NCBI GenBank assembly: GCA_032629725.1
Contig: JAFEVB010000010.1
Coordinates: 806,001-870,000 of the forward strand
Direction: 5' to 3'
Origin: Gremmenia infestans
Taxonomy: Eukaryota; Ascomycota; Leotiomycetes; Helotiales; Hamatocanthoscyphaceae
Length of the DNA: 64,000 bases
Shown here: piece by piece, positions 22,632-33,298 of the stretch
Layout of the letters: each line of letters starts with the position of its first letter
Numbering within the stretch: position 1 is the stretch's first letter
Translations under genes and position numbers: made by a program
Notes under the pieces: generated by a model
The model's input: the letters and a program-made list of their open reading frames with translations, nothing else
Database searches by the model: none
What the model was told of the DNA's origin: nothing

Positions 22632-23440
22632 TCATGCTGCTGAAAGCCTGAAGGTCAGAGTGCCGTATCCCAATTGATCGTAACCACCACTATCGGACCC
22701 ATAGTTCCCACCGCCGCCCTCAGCACCACCGGTCGAGTTATTGACCATATCCCTGTAGAGACCCGTATACCAGGAATCCAAGCCGTTCAAGTCATGATAG
22801 TGAGCGTAGAGCAGCTCATCGGTGGGCCCGAGAGAACCCCTTGAGTAGTTGGAGATGATCGGCTCGTCCGTCGGATAGCTGTTGGTATACTCCGTGTACG
22901 GCACGTCGTAACGGACGTTATATATGGCCGTGTACTCGCTGCCAGCTAACATGAGGTTGCTTTCGTACGCGAACAAATCGTCACCCTGGTTGTATGCCAT
23001 CTGGGCAATGACACCAAGCAATCCGATATCCAGGGTCGAATGGCCTTGGTCACGACCGGATTCCTAACACTGGCCAAGCGTCTCCCCATCAACGTCGTAG
23101 GTAAGCCAGATAGTCTTGTGGATGTTGCCGTTACCGACGCCGCTCTTGAAGTAGTCCGCTGCATATTCGTACATAGTTTCGTTGTCGTTGAAGATCCCGA
23201 TCGACATGACTGAAGCTACTTGACACAGATCCCAGCCGGCAAAGAACACGTCTGGGTCGGTTTGTCCATTGTGCCGGTTTAGGAAGTCATAGTTGATGCT
23301 GAAAGAGACGCCGTGAGGCATGGTCTGAAATGTGACCTGGTCGGCTGCAGCCCATCCGCTGTAGCTGCGCACAATCTCGGCCGCGTTGGCAAATTCATAT
23401 CCGTTATTACGAGATGAAGTACTACATTTAACAGTTTCTC
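22632..23440 (-). pseudogene. Alginate-lyase-like polysaccharide lyase fragment with in-frame TAG
   Basis: One continuous minus-strand frame reads NNGYEFANAAEIVRSY through SINYDFLNRHNG and NIHKTIWLTYDVDGETLGQC, then a TAG at 23064-23066, then ESGRDQGHSTLDIGLLGVIA and SEYTAIYNVRYDVPYTEYTN to a TGA at 22632. The motifs, especially QESGRDQGH with the catalytic-region His and the ANAAEI-type helix, match the fungal alginate lyase / chondroitin AC lyase superfamily (alpha/alpha toroid fold). The residue at the TAG is normally Gln, so CAG to TAG explains the stop. The 5' part is missing: upstream of about 23440 the frame closes and no signal peptide or start is seen. It is therefore a 5'-truncated, nonsense-interrupted relic. 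The intact enzyme would depolymerise uronic-acid polysaccharides outside the cell. Confidence 0.75.
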
Positions 23441-23734
23441 TAGCATATATTGCTATTTAAGAAAGAATATTATGCGGATGTTTTATACATTCAAACAAGT
23501 GATCTTAGCAGATAGCAAGCTTAGTCCACTTTAATAACAGGGGAAAGCACGGACGCGGAATTCGTCTCATCCCGACTTGATGCAGGGTTGCAGGCTTAAC
23601 TCTATTTCAACCCACAGGATCGGATCGTTCCGACCTGAAACCTTATATAATGCTTGGCACATAACATGTTGCCGACATCTCGATTGTTCACGAAAGAAAA
23701 CGCCTGATCACTCTTGTCTCATTCTCCATCAACC
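23441..23734. other. Intergenic, promoter of the F-box gene
   Basis: About 290 nt. CTTATATAATGC around 23642 is a TATA-like element about 95 nt upstream of the ATG at 23735, which sits in a strong AACCATGG context. I see no gene here. Confidence 0.35.
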
Positions 23735-25039
23735 ATGGTGGCAACCCGGAAGTCGACTCGACGCGGTGCTCAAAGCGAATCGACAAAAGATCAGGCACCA
23801 GCGACCAGCAAAATTGCACCAATACGGCAGAGCAAGAGGAAGGCAGTACTAGAAACGGAAGAGAAGAGGGAGAGTGAGAACGCCGCAAACGGCAAGAGCA
23901 GGAAACGAGTCAAAAAGGAACTTCCGTCTTACCTCCAGAAATCATACCAAGCGGAGAATGGACCAAATCACAACGTTCGGCTTTTGAACCTCCCAAGGGA
24001 AATCTTTGACGGGATTACATCCTTGTTGGAGCCCGAGGCATTGACGTGCCTAAGTCTCACTTGCAAGGAGATTTTAAGCTTTGTGGGAACAGAATCATGG
24101 CTCGAATGCCGCCCCAGACGACGAGGATGGGACCACGGTTCGCAGAATGCGCTTGGACCCCTACATTCATTGCTCACGTTGCTCGTCCGAGACGCACCTC
24201 ATCTGGTTTACTGTACTGTATGCGCCGCGTTGCATCCGCCGCTGAAACCTCCACGGGAGCACCAAAAGACCAAGTTGACAAGCAACTGCTTCGGGCCCTT
24301 TGCCTATATCGACTATACCCCTATCGCGAGCGGCATTTATGGCGGGTATAGCCTTGTCTGGGAGCATATAATGGAGGCTCGTAAATCGTTGACACTGGAC
24401 TCTGGAGACAAACCTGGCCCTCTCATCGAACTTTTGGGTGGGAACTTCACCATCCCGCACGAACGGCTCACCCACACTATGAACTCCTCTGGACGACAAA
24501 TAGGGAAGCATTTAGTGCTCAAACATGAACATGTTTTCCGTGGCACGAGTCCCAGATCTCCACTCCGCGTAGCTGATATCATCGATCTCAAGATCCGTCT
24601 ATGTCCACATCAGACAACCAGCACGCAGAAAGCAGAGCCAGGGCGTTATACCAAGACCAGGCTTCCCTGTGGTCTTTTGTGCCATTCGATCGCGACAGCT
24701 GCTCCTCTTTCGATCCAGGCAGGTGTACCAGCTCCCAGCATGTTCTGCACACCAACGCCGAGTGAAAAGAAACAGATGGACTCCACAGTTCCTGGCGTTA
24801 GTACCTTGTGGACATGCCGGGCTTGTCCAACGAAATGGCACGTTCAATACGACGGGCAAGGAGCTGGACAATTTAAGATCACGACATGGCAAAGTTTTGG
24901 AGATACTGCGTATCGAGCGCAGCAGTATTGGCAGATGCTTGTGAGGAGAGAGATGTCAAATCTGGCGGCCGACAAGCGGAACAGCGAATTTTTCATATCC
25001 AACAAGCAGTATTTGGATTTCAGAATTGACGATCGTTAA
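23735..25039 (+). CDS. F-box domain protein
   Basis: An intronless frame of 434 residues beginning at ATG 23735 (ACCATGG context). Residues about 1-75 are highly basic and low-complexity with bipartite nuclear-localisation-like runs (KSRKRVKKE). The F-box follows at about residues 85-125: RLLNLPREIFDGITSLLEPE then ALTCLSLTCKEILSFVG. The remainder contains several Cys pairs (YCTVCAAL, RLPCGLLC, TLWTCRACPTKW) that may form a small zinc-binding module, and a W-rich C-terminus. F-box proteins of this fungal type act as substrate adaptors of SCF ubiquitin ligases. That role is inferred from the F-box alone; the substrate is unknown. Confidence 0.88.
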   Translation: MVATRKSTRRGAQSESTKDQAPATSKIAPIRQSKRKAVLETEEKRESENAANGKSRKRVKKELPSYLQKSYQAENGPNHNVRLLNLPREIFDGITSLLEPEALTCLSLTCKEILSFVGTESWLECRPRRRGWDHGSQNALGPLHSLLTLLVRDAPHLVYCTVCAALHPPLKPPREHQKTKLTSNCFGPFAYIDYTPIASGIYGGYSLVWEHIMEARKSLTLDSGDKPGPLIELLGGNFTIPHERLTHTMNSSGRQIGKHLVLKHEHVFRGTSPRSPLRVADIIDLKIRLCPHQTTSTQKAEPGRYTKTRLPCGLLCHSIATAAPLSIQAGVPAPSMFCTPTPSEKKQMDSTVPGVSTLWTCRACPTKWHVQYDGQGAGQFKITTWQSFGDTAYRAQQYWQMLVRREMSNLAADKRNSEFFISNKQYLDFRIDDR

Positions 25040-25350
25040 ACCTATTCGTCAAACGATTCATTGGGGGAGTTTCGATGAGCCTCTAAGGTCAACTTTGTGT
25101 TGTTTAGATATATGCTAAGTGTCTGGTGTTTGTGTCAGGATTTTGGAAGTATAATACGTAGGTGCAATAGATGATGAATTGAGAGGCTTCTAAATACAAG
25201 CACGCTAGAGCAGCGCTAACGCCCCCTCTTCACGTGCACATGATGGTTGGATAAAACGACACAAAAAAAAATGTATATATACGTATGAGCTACGTATATC
25301 GTTGAAAAAATACTTCTTTTTAGTACCAGAAGCCAAGACAGGTCGAGCCC
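25040..25350. other. Convergent 3' intergenic region
   Basis: About 310 nt of AT-rich sequence between the F-box gene and the CBM1 gene, with TATATATACGTA-type runs near 25270-25295. I see no coding sequence. Confidence 0.5.
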
Positions 25351-26274
25351 TCAAGAAACTGCGGTTGCACCATTATAATAATGGATCTGAAAACGTGTCA
25401 GCGGTCTGGGTAATCGATTTCATACTCACACCCGAAAGGAATCGTAACATACCGTCTCATCCGCACACCCAGCAGGCGTCATATACGCATACGCCCCCAG
25501 GTTAATCCACAACGTCTGATTCTCACAAACCAACCAAGCGCTCAGATTCGGCCTGCTGATACTAGGAATGCTCCACTGCACCGCATCCCCACTAAACGCA
25601 AACGTGCCATATGTATTCATCTCCGTGCCAAAACTTACACTCAACTTAACCACCGTGGAGTTCGCCTGCGGCTCGACAATGGCGTATAGCAGGCCGCCGG
25701 TGACCAGTTCGACGAGCTGGCCGTCAACGATCTGGAATTGGCCGGCCGTGGTGTAGTCGGCGAGGAGGGCCGTGCCGGGCTCGTATTCAGGGTTTGTTTG
25801 TAGGTATTTGTGGAAGTTGGGGTCTTCGACTGCGCGGATCCAGTAGTAGCCGGTTTGGAGGGTTGTTCCTGGGCCGTTGGTTGGGCTGCTGCCGCTTGAT
25901 GAAGTGGGAGTTGCGCTTCCAGTCCCTGTGGTGGTGGTTGAGGTTGAGTCAGAGCCGGGGAGACATTGTGAATAGTCTTTGGGACATTAGTTAGGGCTCG
26001 GGTAGGTGGGAGGGGGATATAAAAGTATACATTCGCTGTCGGAGCTTTAGTTTGTCATTTGAAAGGGGTGGGACCTTTGCGTACCTCGAAACCGTGCACG
26101 TGTAGCCAGCAACGCAAGTGGTAGCACCCTGCCACGTTATTCCACCACCTGTGCTTTTCAGCGTTTTCCCCCATAAGCTAGAGATCCATACTTACACTGA
26201 GCATAACCAACCGCTTGTGCGTAAACGGCAGTAGCTGACGAAAGTGCCAGAAGTGGAAGACTTACTGAAAGCAT
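25351..26274 (-). CDS. Secreted CBM1 (fungal cellulose-binding) protein with a C-terminal beta-domain
   Basis: Five exons on the minus strand: 26196..26274, 26085..26148, 26031..26044, 25453..25976, 25351..25386; 238 residues. The signal peptide is MLSVSLPLLALSSATAVYAQ. A CBM1 follows at residues about 22-58: cysteines 27, 38, 44 and 56, with CGGITWQGATTC and YYSQCLPG. The third exon is only 14 nt; without it the CBM1 frame cannot be kept. A Thr/Ser linker (DSTSTTTTGTGSATP) joins a C-terminal domain of about 150 residues starting GYYWIRAVEDPNFHKYLQ and ending INLGAYAYMTPAGCADET-IHYYNGATAVS. I recall this C-terminal type as a fungal domain of unknown function (possibly DUF7908), but could not check. 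The protein probably binds plant cell wall or chitin outside the cell; no catalytic site is recognised. Confidence 0.88.
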
Positions 26275-26867
26275 TTGAAGTTAGAAAAGGCCCGACAATA
26301 TAAAATATAAAATATAAGATGAAACAAGCTTTGTTCTGTTCCTGCACGCTGGACATGAACGTCTTTAAAGACCAAATATGGATCTGACCACAAATCCAAG
26401 TACGGACCGAAGTGCCGGGGTGATCTATCGGTATTTTACCAGATTGCAAGCAAAGTAGTATTGGGCGGCATGTGACCTATGGTAGAGGAAAGTGTCTATG
26501 AAATAGAACCGAACAGGCTGATTGGAAGAAGGATTAATTTGCTACTTCTTGCGATAAAAAACAACATTGCCCGGTATGCAGTGGGCGGGGGAAATTCCAG
26601 GGATTCTCGGAAGGTGGATTCCGAAGCCAGTCACGTGCTGAACCAGTCTAGGGTATTGGCGAAGTGTTATTTTGGCGAGCATCGCATTGGGGAGAACCCT
26701 TCATGGGGAAACGGCGATTGTCCTGCCTGGCGCGTAGTGGTTATTCTCCTCGTTTGCGGATCGAATCATATGAATATTGCCAAGTCGCGGAAAGTTTTAT
26801 CTCAATAGTGATGCTCGAGCGAATAACGAAGTCAATTTGAACCTTTTTATTACAGGGTATACATTCC
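26275..26867. other. Intergenic region
   Basis: About 590 nt holding the CBM1 gene's upstream region and the 3' flank of ALG9. A 109-codon plus-strand frame (26479-26808) overlaps nothing but has no homology-like features, so I leave it out. Confidence 0.4.
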
Positions 26868-28877
26868 TTACTTTTGCTTACGCTTCAACAAGCAGTGCTG
26901 TCCCCATTGCCTTTTGAACTTATCTGGCACGAATGGGAGATTTGGCAGCCAGATTGTTCGACCAAGGACGTGAGTTCGCGACGCATCGAGGAAGGGCTGA
27001 CATGAAACATGCTCCCAGTTCTCTTCATCGAGGATGTAATGGGGTTCATACTCAGACGCACTAGACCCAGGGTAATAGGTATCAACCAAAAAACTACAAG
27101 TACGCAAATCGACCTGCAATATTATGTTAGACGCGCGGGTTTTCAATGCAGTAAACTCACATATTTGCCCATATCCTCCATATTCTCGTCGTTCATGCCC
27201 GCTGGCTCGAGCCAAGCGCCGGCCCAAAGGCCATGACCAGTTTTTACTTCTGCGAACTGACCTGGTAGAAGGCCATCGAACTCGCTCTTGATAAACTTGG
27301 CACGCATATTATTTGGGAGATGGTACGTGCTTGGGAATCGGTACCACTCTTTGCCGAAACAAACCGAGTCTCCGCGCGTTCCCAATGTTCCGTTTTGAAG
27401 AGGTTCATATATTTTCAGTGGTGCAGAGTATGCCGTATATATGCCATATATTCTTGCGACACCAACATCCACTGACCCAATGACAAGTAAACTCACGACC
27501 AGAAGCTTGAGTTTCGCTGGTATCCTTCCAATTAATGTCTTCGGGTCCGACTGACCGAAAGCAGCAAGAACGATGTGTAAAGACATCGCGGCATTTAGGG
27601 TGAGTGCTGGGTAGGCGGGATACATAAAGCGCTCCTCCTTGTGTGGTTGGAAAGTAAAAATACCCAGCCAGAGGTAGAATGGACTCATGAAAACGATGCT
27701 GCGAAGTCCAGTAACTGCGCCGGCTTTTTCTGATGAGAAGATCTTCTTTATTATGAACAGAGGAAGGGCAGCCACAGCTAGCACAAACCAAATGTTGAAA
27801 TTGAGAAGAAGATTTCTTATGTAGAAATGCCAAGGCTCTATGCCATAAATTTCTGGCCCCTTTCCAGGCCCGCTAAAGATATTGTAAAGGACAATGTTCA
27901 GCGGGACAACCACCATCTTCTTATAAAAGAAGCCAGAAATAACAAATTCGAAGAGCTAAACAGCAACGTTAGCAAAAATCATCATAAGTATTTGAGCTCC
28001 AACATACCAATACGAGTAGGCCAGCTACGATGCCTCTTATGAAGCGCATGATCACGTCAATAAGTGCATCTTTGCTACTCAAGAAGGCCAAGACAATTTC
28101 TTCGAACAAAAACGGAGCTGATAGAGCCATTGAAAATGGCCATCCCAGTATTCCCCCAACGGCAAAAAAGAAGATGCCTTGTGCTGTCTTCAAACCACCT
28201 CTCCAGTTCATAAAAGCTGCAATTCCCAACATTGTTGTGTACATTGCGAAGCTCGATGGGAGGAAGGAAGCAGATGCATGGAACATGCCAGGGCTGAATA
28301 CATTAGCCATAATAAAGAATATGGCAATCCGAGGATTCAAGATGTTGTTTATGACGCGGAACATTTGTGTTTGGCAGAGGGCGCAGACAAAAGCTAGAGC
28401 ATATCGGATGAAATAGAACTCCGCAACCTGGCAATAGGTTAATATAAGAATGTGAAGCTGGGTGGATGATCCTAACCTTCGTTGAGAACGGTAGCAGACG
28501 TCTGAAGCTACCAACCAACGCATGTAAAGCGACATATAGCCAACTTCGAATTGCGTAGACTGGAGAGTACTCCCACGTCTGCAGCCCGTAGCCATGGCTC
28601 AAAAAATGTGCGGGCTCCCAGTAATTGAACGTCTCATCGCAGTCCTGTATTGGGGCATATAGGGCAGCTAGGATGTTCGCAGCTAGGAATACGTAGAAGG
28701 CACCAATTGGCTTGACTGCAAAAGGCGTTGGAGGTCTGTTGGGACAATCAGCTAAGCTTCCTTCGGAGCTGTGCGGGACGGTTCAATAAAACAGGTGTAA
28801 AATACAGACTTTCTCTTTGCTGCTTGGACTGTAGAATAGCCACTTGATGGAGGAGCTTGGACGACCTTGGGAGGCAT
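26868..28877 (-). CDS. ALG9: Dolichol-linked alpha-1,2-mannosyltransferase ALG9 (GT22)
   Basis: Five exons on the minus strand: 28810..28877, 28477..28735, 28008..28427, 27161..27955, 26868..27113; 595 residues, all junctions in frame. ALG9 sits in the ER membrane and adds two alpha-1,2-mannoses from dolichol-phosphate-mannose to the lumenal lipid-linked oligosaccharide used for N-glycosylation. The GT22 signatures are present: DETFNYWEP at residues 56-64 just after the first membrane span, SHGYGLQTWEYSPVYAIRSW after it, and HKEERFMYP at 354-362. Multiple hydrophobic spans lie between, and the soluble C-terminal part contains GKEWYRFPSTYHLPN. Length fits the family (yeast Alg9 is about 555). 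It is transcribed divergently from NAF1 with 221 nt between the start codons, so the promoters probably overlap. ALG12 and GPI mannosyltransferases are related, but these motifs best fit ALG9. Confidence 0.96.
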
Positions 28878-29098
28878 TTTTTTTTGATTTTTTCACTTCG
28901 ATTTGACAAAGGTTCGCGACTGACAGCTGTCTTGAGCTTTGAGGTCGCGATTTTGACCCACACCACATCCACATCGATGACATCGGCATGCGGCCGCTAG
29001 CGCCAGCAGGGTTCAGAATTATTTTGTTTTGTCCATTCAGTTTGAGATCGATTTTTGAGATTGAGAACATTAACATTTCACAACCCCCAACCTCCAGA
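28878..29098. promoter_or_regulatory. Shared divergent promoter of ALG9 and NAF1
   Basis: Only 221 nt separate the start codons of two housekeeping genes on opposite strands, so both promoters must lie here or overlap the neighbouring leaders. The AAAAAAAATCAAAAAA-type tract near the ALG9 ATG is a likely nucleosome-poor element. I see no clear TATA box. Confidence 0.5.
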
Positions 29099-31177
29099 AT
29101 GGATACCCAGAATATGGATTTGGATATGTCAGCTACCAATATTGCTATCGAAGTCAATTCTTCAATTAGAGATGGGCGCCCAGCAGGTTTAGAGAAGAAT
29201 GTCGAAGCCGAAAAGAATCAAAGCGCAACAACAGAAGACACTCCAATGATTGAACCAGATGCCACACAGAGCGCGGCGCATACAACAAAAGATGATTTGA
29301 TCACGAATGGAAAACCACAGTCTGCGGAGAAAGAACTTACGACCGAAGATATCGTCCCTCCCCCGACGACAGATGACACTCCCATGTCTGAACTAGAACC
29401 TATGGACCGCTGTCAAAGCCCGCCCCTCACTCACGCTTTAGAAGCGCTTTTGGGAGGTCTCGATACACCCTCAAATCCTGTTGAAGAAACAGTGGTTCCA
29501 GCTGCCCTACAGACGCTTGAAAGCTCGACTTCAATCCCTGATACACAACATGTCTCAGTTAAACCTGCCCAAGCCAGTGCCAGCAATGCCGACCCCACCG
29601 CCGTTCTGGACAAGCAGCCTGAAACCACCACCCCAGCATTAATCACCGCAGACGAACCCATCACCGACTCAAGTATAGCCCAGACATCTAGAGAAGATGG
29701 TGAACCGCCGAATTCTGAGCCCGCCGCCCCGGAAGAAGAACCTCAAGAATGGGAGATGGACTCTTCACCTATCGAATCCTCATCAGATGACTCGTCCAGC
29801 GATGATAGCTCCGATGAAAGCGAGGATGGTGATAATGCATACAAGCTTTTGAGCCCCGAAGAACAAGCTAGGATATTAATGGAAGGAGATGGTGGCTCAG
29901 ATGATGAGGGCAATAAAGCAAAAGGAGCAGGAGCTCAATTACGAACGAAGAACGAGATACCGGAGGTTGTCATCCCCAAGCCAGACGTCACGATTACAGA
30001 AGATATGACTATTACGGAGCTAGGAGCTGTCGAGGCAATTGTCGAAAATATTTTGCTGGTCAAGGCGAAAATTTCAGGTGAATACCGAGTTCTTGAAAGC
30101 GCGTCGGTTCTATGTCTTGCTGATAGAAGTGTGATTGGGGTGGTTTCTGAAACTCTTGGACGCGTCCAACAACCGCTATACTCTGTCTTGTTCACAAATG
30201 CCGGGGAAATTGCGGAAGCAAAATTGGAGATTGGCACGAAGGTGTTCTATGCAGAGCAACATTCAACATATGTTTTCACACAAGCTTTGAAAGCTTACAA
30301 GGGCTCAGATGCTTCTAACTTGCATGACGAGGAAGTAGGCGACGAGGAGATGGAGTTCTCGGATGATGAGGCGGAAATGGAACATAAGCGTAGAGTTAAG
30401 CAGGCAAAGCGTGGCAGGGGTGGAAAGTCACAACAAAATGGCGGTTCAAGCCGCGGAGGTCATCCATTACAGCAGCATCAAACGTCTTATGACGCAAGCA
30501 GGGGCTTGGATTATGATGACGCTGACGATGACGGTCCATACAAGCCTCTCTCACGGCCAGTTGGGTATGCTGATTCTATTGGACGTAGCGAGGCGCCAGA
30601 AGAAGGAGCATATCACGGCGGACCAAATGGGAATACTCACAACCAAAACAGAGATGCATCCAGAGGCCGAGGAAGAGGCGACAGAGGACGGGGTCGCGGA
30701 GATAGGGGACGTGGAGATAGAGGGCGAGGCAGAGGGGGATATCAAGACCGACGGGGAGGCAGCAGTGGCCACTCTCTTCCTCCACAGGGTCGCCCAAATT
30801 ATCCACAACCGCCCCCGAATTCTAGCCCAGGTCAAAACTTCACGCCCCAATTTCAGCCGCAAGGAAGAGGCTTTCATCTACCCGCTCAAACTTCTCCCAG
30901 CGCCCCCCCTACCGGATATAATAATGCAGCTTACTCACCTCATCAACCACAGCTCCCAGCATGGCCATTCCCCCCACCTCCACAATATCAGCAGCCCTTC
31001 CCAAATATGCCGAACATGCCAAATATGCCAAACATGTGGCCAACCATGCCCCCTCAAGCACCTTTGCAGAGCGGTGCTTTCATCAACCCAGCGTTCTTTG
31101 GAAATGCACAAGGAGGTGCGCCCAATCAATGGAACCCTCAAGGCCAACAGGGTGGAAGAGGTAGAGGTGGTTCGTAA
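29099..31177 (+). CDS. NAF1: H/ACA ribonucleoprotein assembly factor NAF1
   Basis: An intronless frame of 692 residues from the ATG of MDTQNMDLDM; an in-frame 37-codon extension upstream looks like leader. NAF1 binds Cbf5 and guides assembly of box H/ACA snoRNPs in the nucleus before exchange with Gar1. Residues about 1-285 are acidic and disordered, ending in a Ser/Asp run. The conserved Gar1-like core is at about 288-405: PEVVIPKPDVTITEDM, then AVEAIVENILLVKAKISGEY, then SVLCLADRSVIGVVSETLGR and PLYSVLFTNAGEIAEAKLEI. An acidic MEFSDDEAEMEHKRR stretch follows, then RGG/RGRGD repeats (about 525-560) and a Pro/Gln-rich tail with tandem NMP triplets. The core order and the NAF1-type flanking regions make the assignment strong. 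It is divergent to ALG9. Confidence 0.93.
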   Translation: MDTQNMDLDMSATNIAIEVNSSIRDGRPAGLEKNVEAEKNQSATTEDTPMIEPDATQSAAHTTKDDLITNGKPQSAEKELTTEDIVPPPTTDDTPMSELEPMDRCQSPPLTHALEALLGGLDTPSNPVEETVVPAALQTLESSTSIPDTQHVSVKPAQASASNADPTAVLDKQPETTTPALITADEPITDSSIAQTSREDGEPPNSEPAAPEEEPQEWEMDSSPIESSSDDSSSDDSSDESEDGDNAYKLLSPEEQARILMEGDGGSDDEGNKAKGAGAQLRTKNEIPEVVIPKPDVTITEDMTITELGAVEAIVENILLVKAKISGEYRVLESASVLCLADRSVIGVVSETLGRVQQPLYSVLFTNAGEIAEAKLEIGTKVFYAEQHSTYVFTQALKAYKGSDASNLHDEEVGDEEMEFSDDEAEMEHKRRVKQAKRGRGGKSQQNGGSSRGGHPLQQHQTSYDASRGLDYDDADDDGPYKPLSRPVGYADSIGRSEAPEEGAYHGGPNGNTHNQNRDASRGRGRGDRGRGRGDRGRGDRGRGRGGYQDRRGGSSGHSLPPQGRPNYPQPPPNSSPGQNFTPQFQPQGRGFHLPAQTSPSAPPTGYNNAAYSPHQPQLPAWPFPPPPQYQQPFPNMPNMPNMPNMWPTMPPQAPLQSGAFINPAFFGNAQGGAPNQWNPQGQQGGRGRGGS

Positions 31178-31829
31178 TTTTCAATTGCGAATTGTATGAT
31201 CTTTGTATACCTTCTCTCCTCAAGCAGAATAAGCTGGATGAAAGATGCTTTTGGTAAAGTCACGTGCAGAGCATTGTCTCATTGCATATTGACGAACACC
31301 ACCGAAGCAATAAAATACACAAATATATCAATATTTATGTCATCGACTTGGACAGAAAGATGTTCCAAAGTTGAGTTCTGAAATGTTTCCTTTCTTCAAC
31401 ACCAAATCCAAAGGCGCCACTAGTGCTTCGGTGCATCTGACTTTTTATCATAATTTGAGCTCACATGTTCAGCCGTCTTTGGTGTCACAAGTACTCTTAT
31501 CCAATTGAAATAATTGCCAACTCTACTCTTCATTATTCACATTACTCGAAACTCGAAAAACATTCTCCTGATGTGGTCTTCTATCACCGTTGATAAGATC
31601 GCTGTAACCTTTAGCCGGATGTGGAGAAAGTTTCCCCAAGGTCCGATAACACAGTCCCCACATTCAAGGCGGGGCACTATCCCAACTACGGAGTAACGAT
31701 TCTTTCTTGAGCCATTAACAATTTATATACATTCTTGACGATTCCAACCATGTTCTACTTAATCTCTTTTCGCAAGATTCCTGTCGCGGGCTTTTCATCA
31801 TACCTAATTTCCCAAGATATTCTGTGAAA
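31178..31829. other. Intergenic region
   Basis: About 650 nt: 3' flank of NAF1 and promoter of the DUF3445 gene. I see no coding frame of note. Confidence 0.5.
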
Positions 31830-33298
31830 ATGGATAAGCAAATGCAAAAATGCCAGCAGTGGGCGCGGAAGTTCGGTAGCGAAGTTAACTCTAGCTCGGT
31901 GATGGAGCGAATTACCAGCAGTCCGAAACTCGTCTTCTATGCCGCTTTGTTTATATGCGCAACTGCTTGGCTTCTCGTCCGAACAACCCAATATCTGAAG
32001 AAACCGGCTCAAAGTAGGGCCCCGACGCCAGACCTTGAGAAACCGGCAGCACGCACTTCTTTCAAGGCGCCTACAAGAAAACCTGGAGGTATGTATCAAC
32101 TCATCCCAACTTTGAATTATTTCTAATATCATGACAGTGTGGGATCCCGTTGAATTCAGACGGCCATATGCACGCGCAGCTCCAGACTGGGATGTTCACA
32201 CCACGAAACCAAATCCATACCGCCCTTTTAGACATGGCCAATACCATATCACGATGGGACTCCGCAACATGGCATGGGATGAGTGGATAGGTGAGTGACT
32301 CCTTGCTTTTCCCGTCGGGAAGACACATGTACTAACACGGCAAAGAGCTTGACAACCAGTATATGAAATTCCACGCCGACAAATCCCGACGTATCATTGA
32401 GCGTGGTTCGAAAAGTTGCTACACCGACCCCTCAGCTTTCGACGGCGCAGTGGAACTCGTCGAAGAATTCTGCGCCTACCTCCCAGAACGCTACCCCTCC
32501 CTCTACCAACGCACTCCTGTCGGCATGGACAACTTGCTCACCGGTGAATCATTCAACATCAAGGAACGGCCGCTGGCAGAAGACCCAATGCAAATGGCCG
32601 CGCGCATGGTCCAGGACGATCTAGCCATCATGTTTGAAAGGGAAGATGGGCAGTACTACTTACTGGCTGGAGCAATCCTACTCGCCGGTTTCTGGAAACT
32701 TGAAGATAAATTCGGGATGCCATTGAGCGAGATCCACACTTCAGCCGATGTGCCCGGCTACAAGACCAAACTGGAAAAGGGAATGATGAATTTCTTCCGT
32801 CGCGTCCAGCCAAACGGGCCAGTGCAACGGGTAAGCGCATTTCTCTTTCCCACAGTTCGGTTCCATGCATACTAAAGGGCCAATCAGAACAACTATTTCA
32901 TCCAAGTCGACGATTCGCTTCCATGGTCGTCGTCCATCGGTGACGAAGACGGCGAGAAAGGTACCGTGGGCTGGTTCTCAGCCGAGAAAAACAAGGCGAT
33001 TGAAAACCATTACTTCCGCTCTGAACGTCAGAGTTTACGCCGCTTGCCGCGGAGTGGCGGTGTGGTGTTTACTATCCGCACGTACTTTCACCCTATCACT
33101 GAGATTGCCGAGGAGCCTTATGTGCCTGGGAGACTGGCGAGCGCGATTAGGAGTTGGGGTGACGATGTTAGCAAGTACAAGGGGAAGGAGATGTATGAGG
33201 ATGTCTTGTTGGAGTATTTGGACAGGAAGCACGAGGAGCAGGTGGCCGCGGGGCTTGAAGTCGAGAAGGAGGAGGAGGTTAGGTCGTATCCGTTTTAG
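31830..33298 (+). CDS. DUF3445 / HODM_asu-like protein (haem-dependent oxidative N-demethylase-like)
   Basis: Four exons, 31830..32088, 32138..32290, 32346..32830 and 32888..33298, give 435 residues with clean GT-AG junctions. An N-terminal membrane anchor is seen at residues about 32-52 (LVFYAALFICATAWLLV). The remainder matches the DUF3445 family (PF11927): YHITMGLRNMAWDEWIELDN, FHADKSRRIIERG, LVEEFCAYLPERYPSLYQ, PLAEDPMQMAARMVQDDLAI and LLAGAILLAGFWKLEDKFGM, then HSDxDDSLPWSSSIG-type and FRSERQSLRRLPRSGGVVFT blocks. The bacterial relative HODM is a haem-containing oxidative amine demethylase, so a haem oxidase role is plausible but unproven for the fungal proteins. The anchor suggests a membrane-associated enzyme. 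The first intron donor is GTATGT. Confidence 0.93.

Noticed and set aside
30363..31199. 278-codon frame overlapping NAF1
   Set aside because: A shadow of the low-complexity RGG and Pro/Gln coding sequence of NAF1 in another frame.
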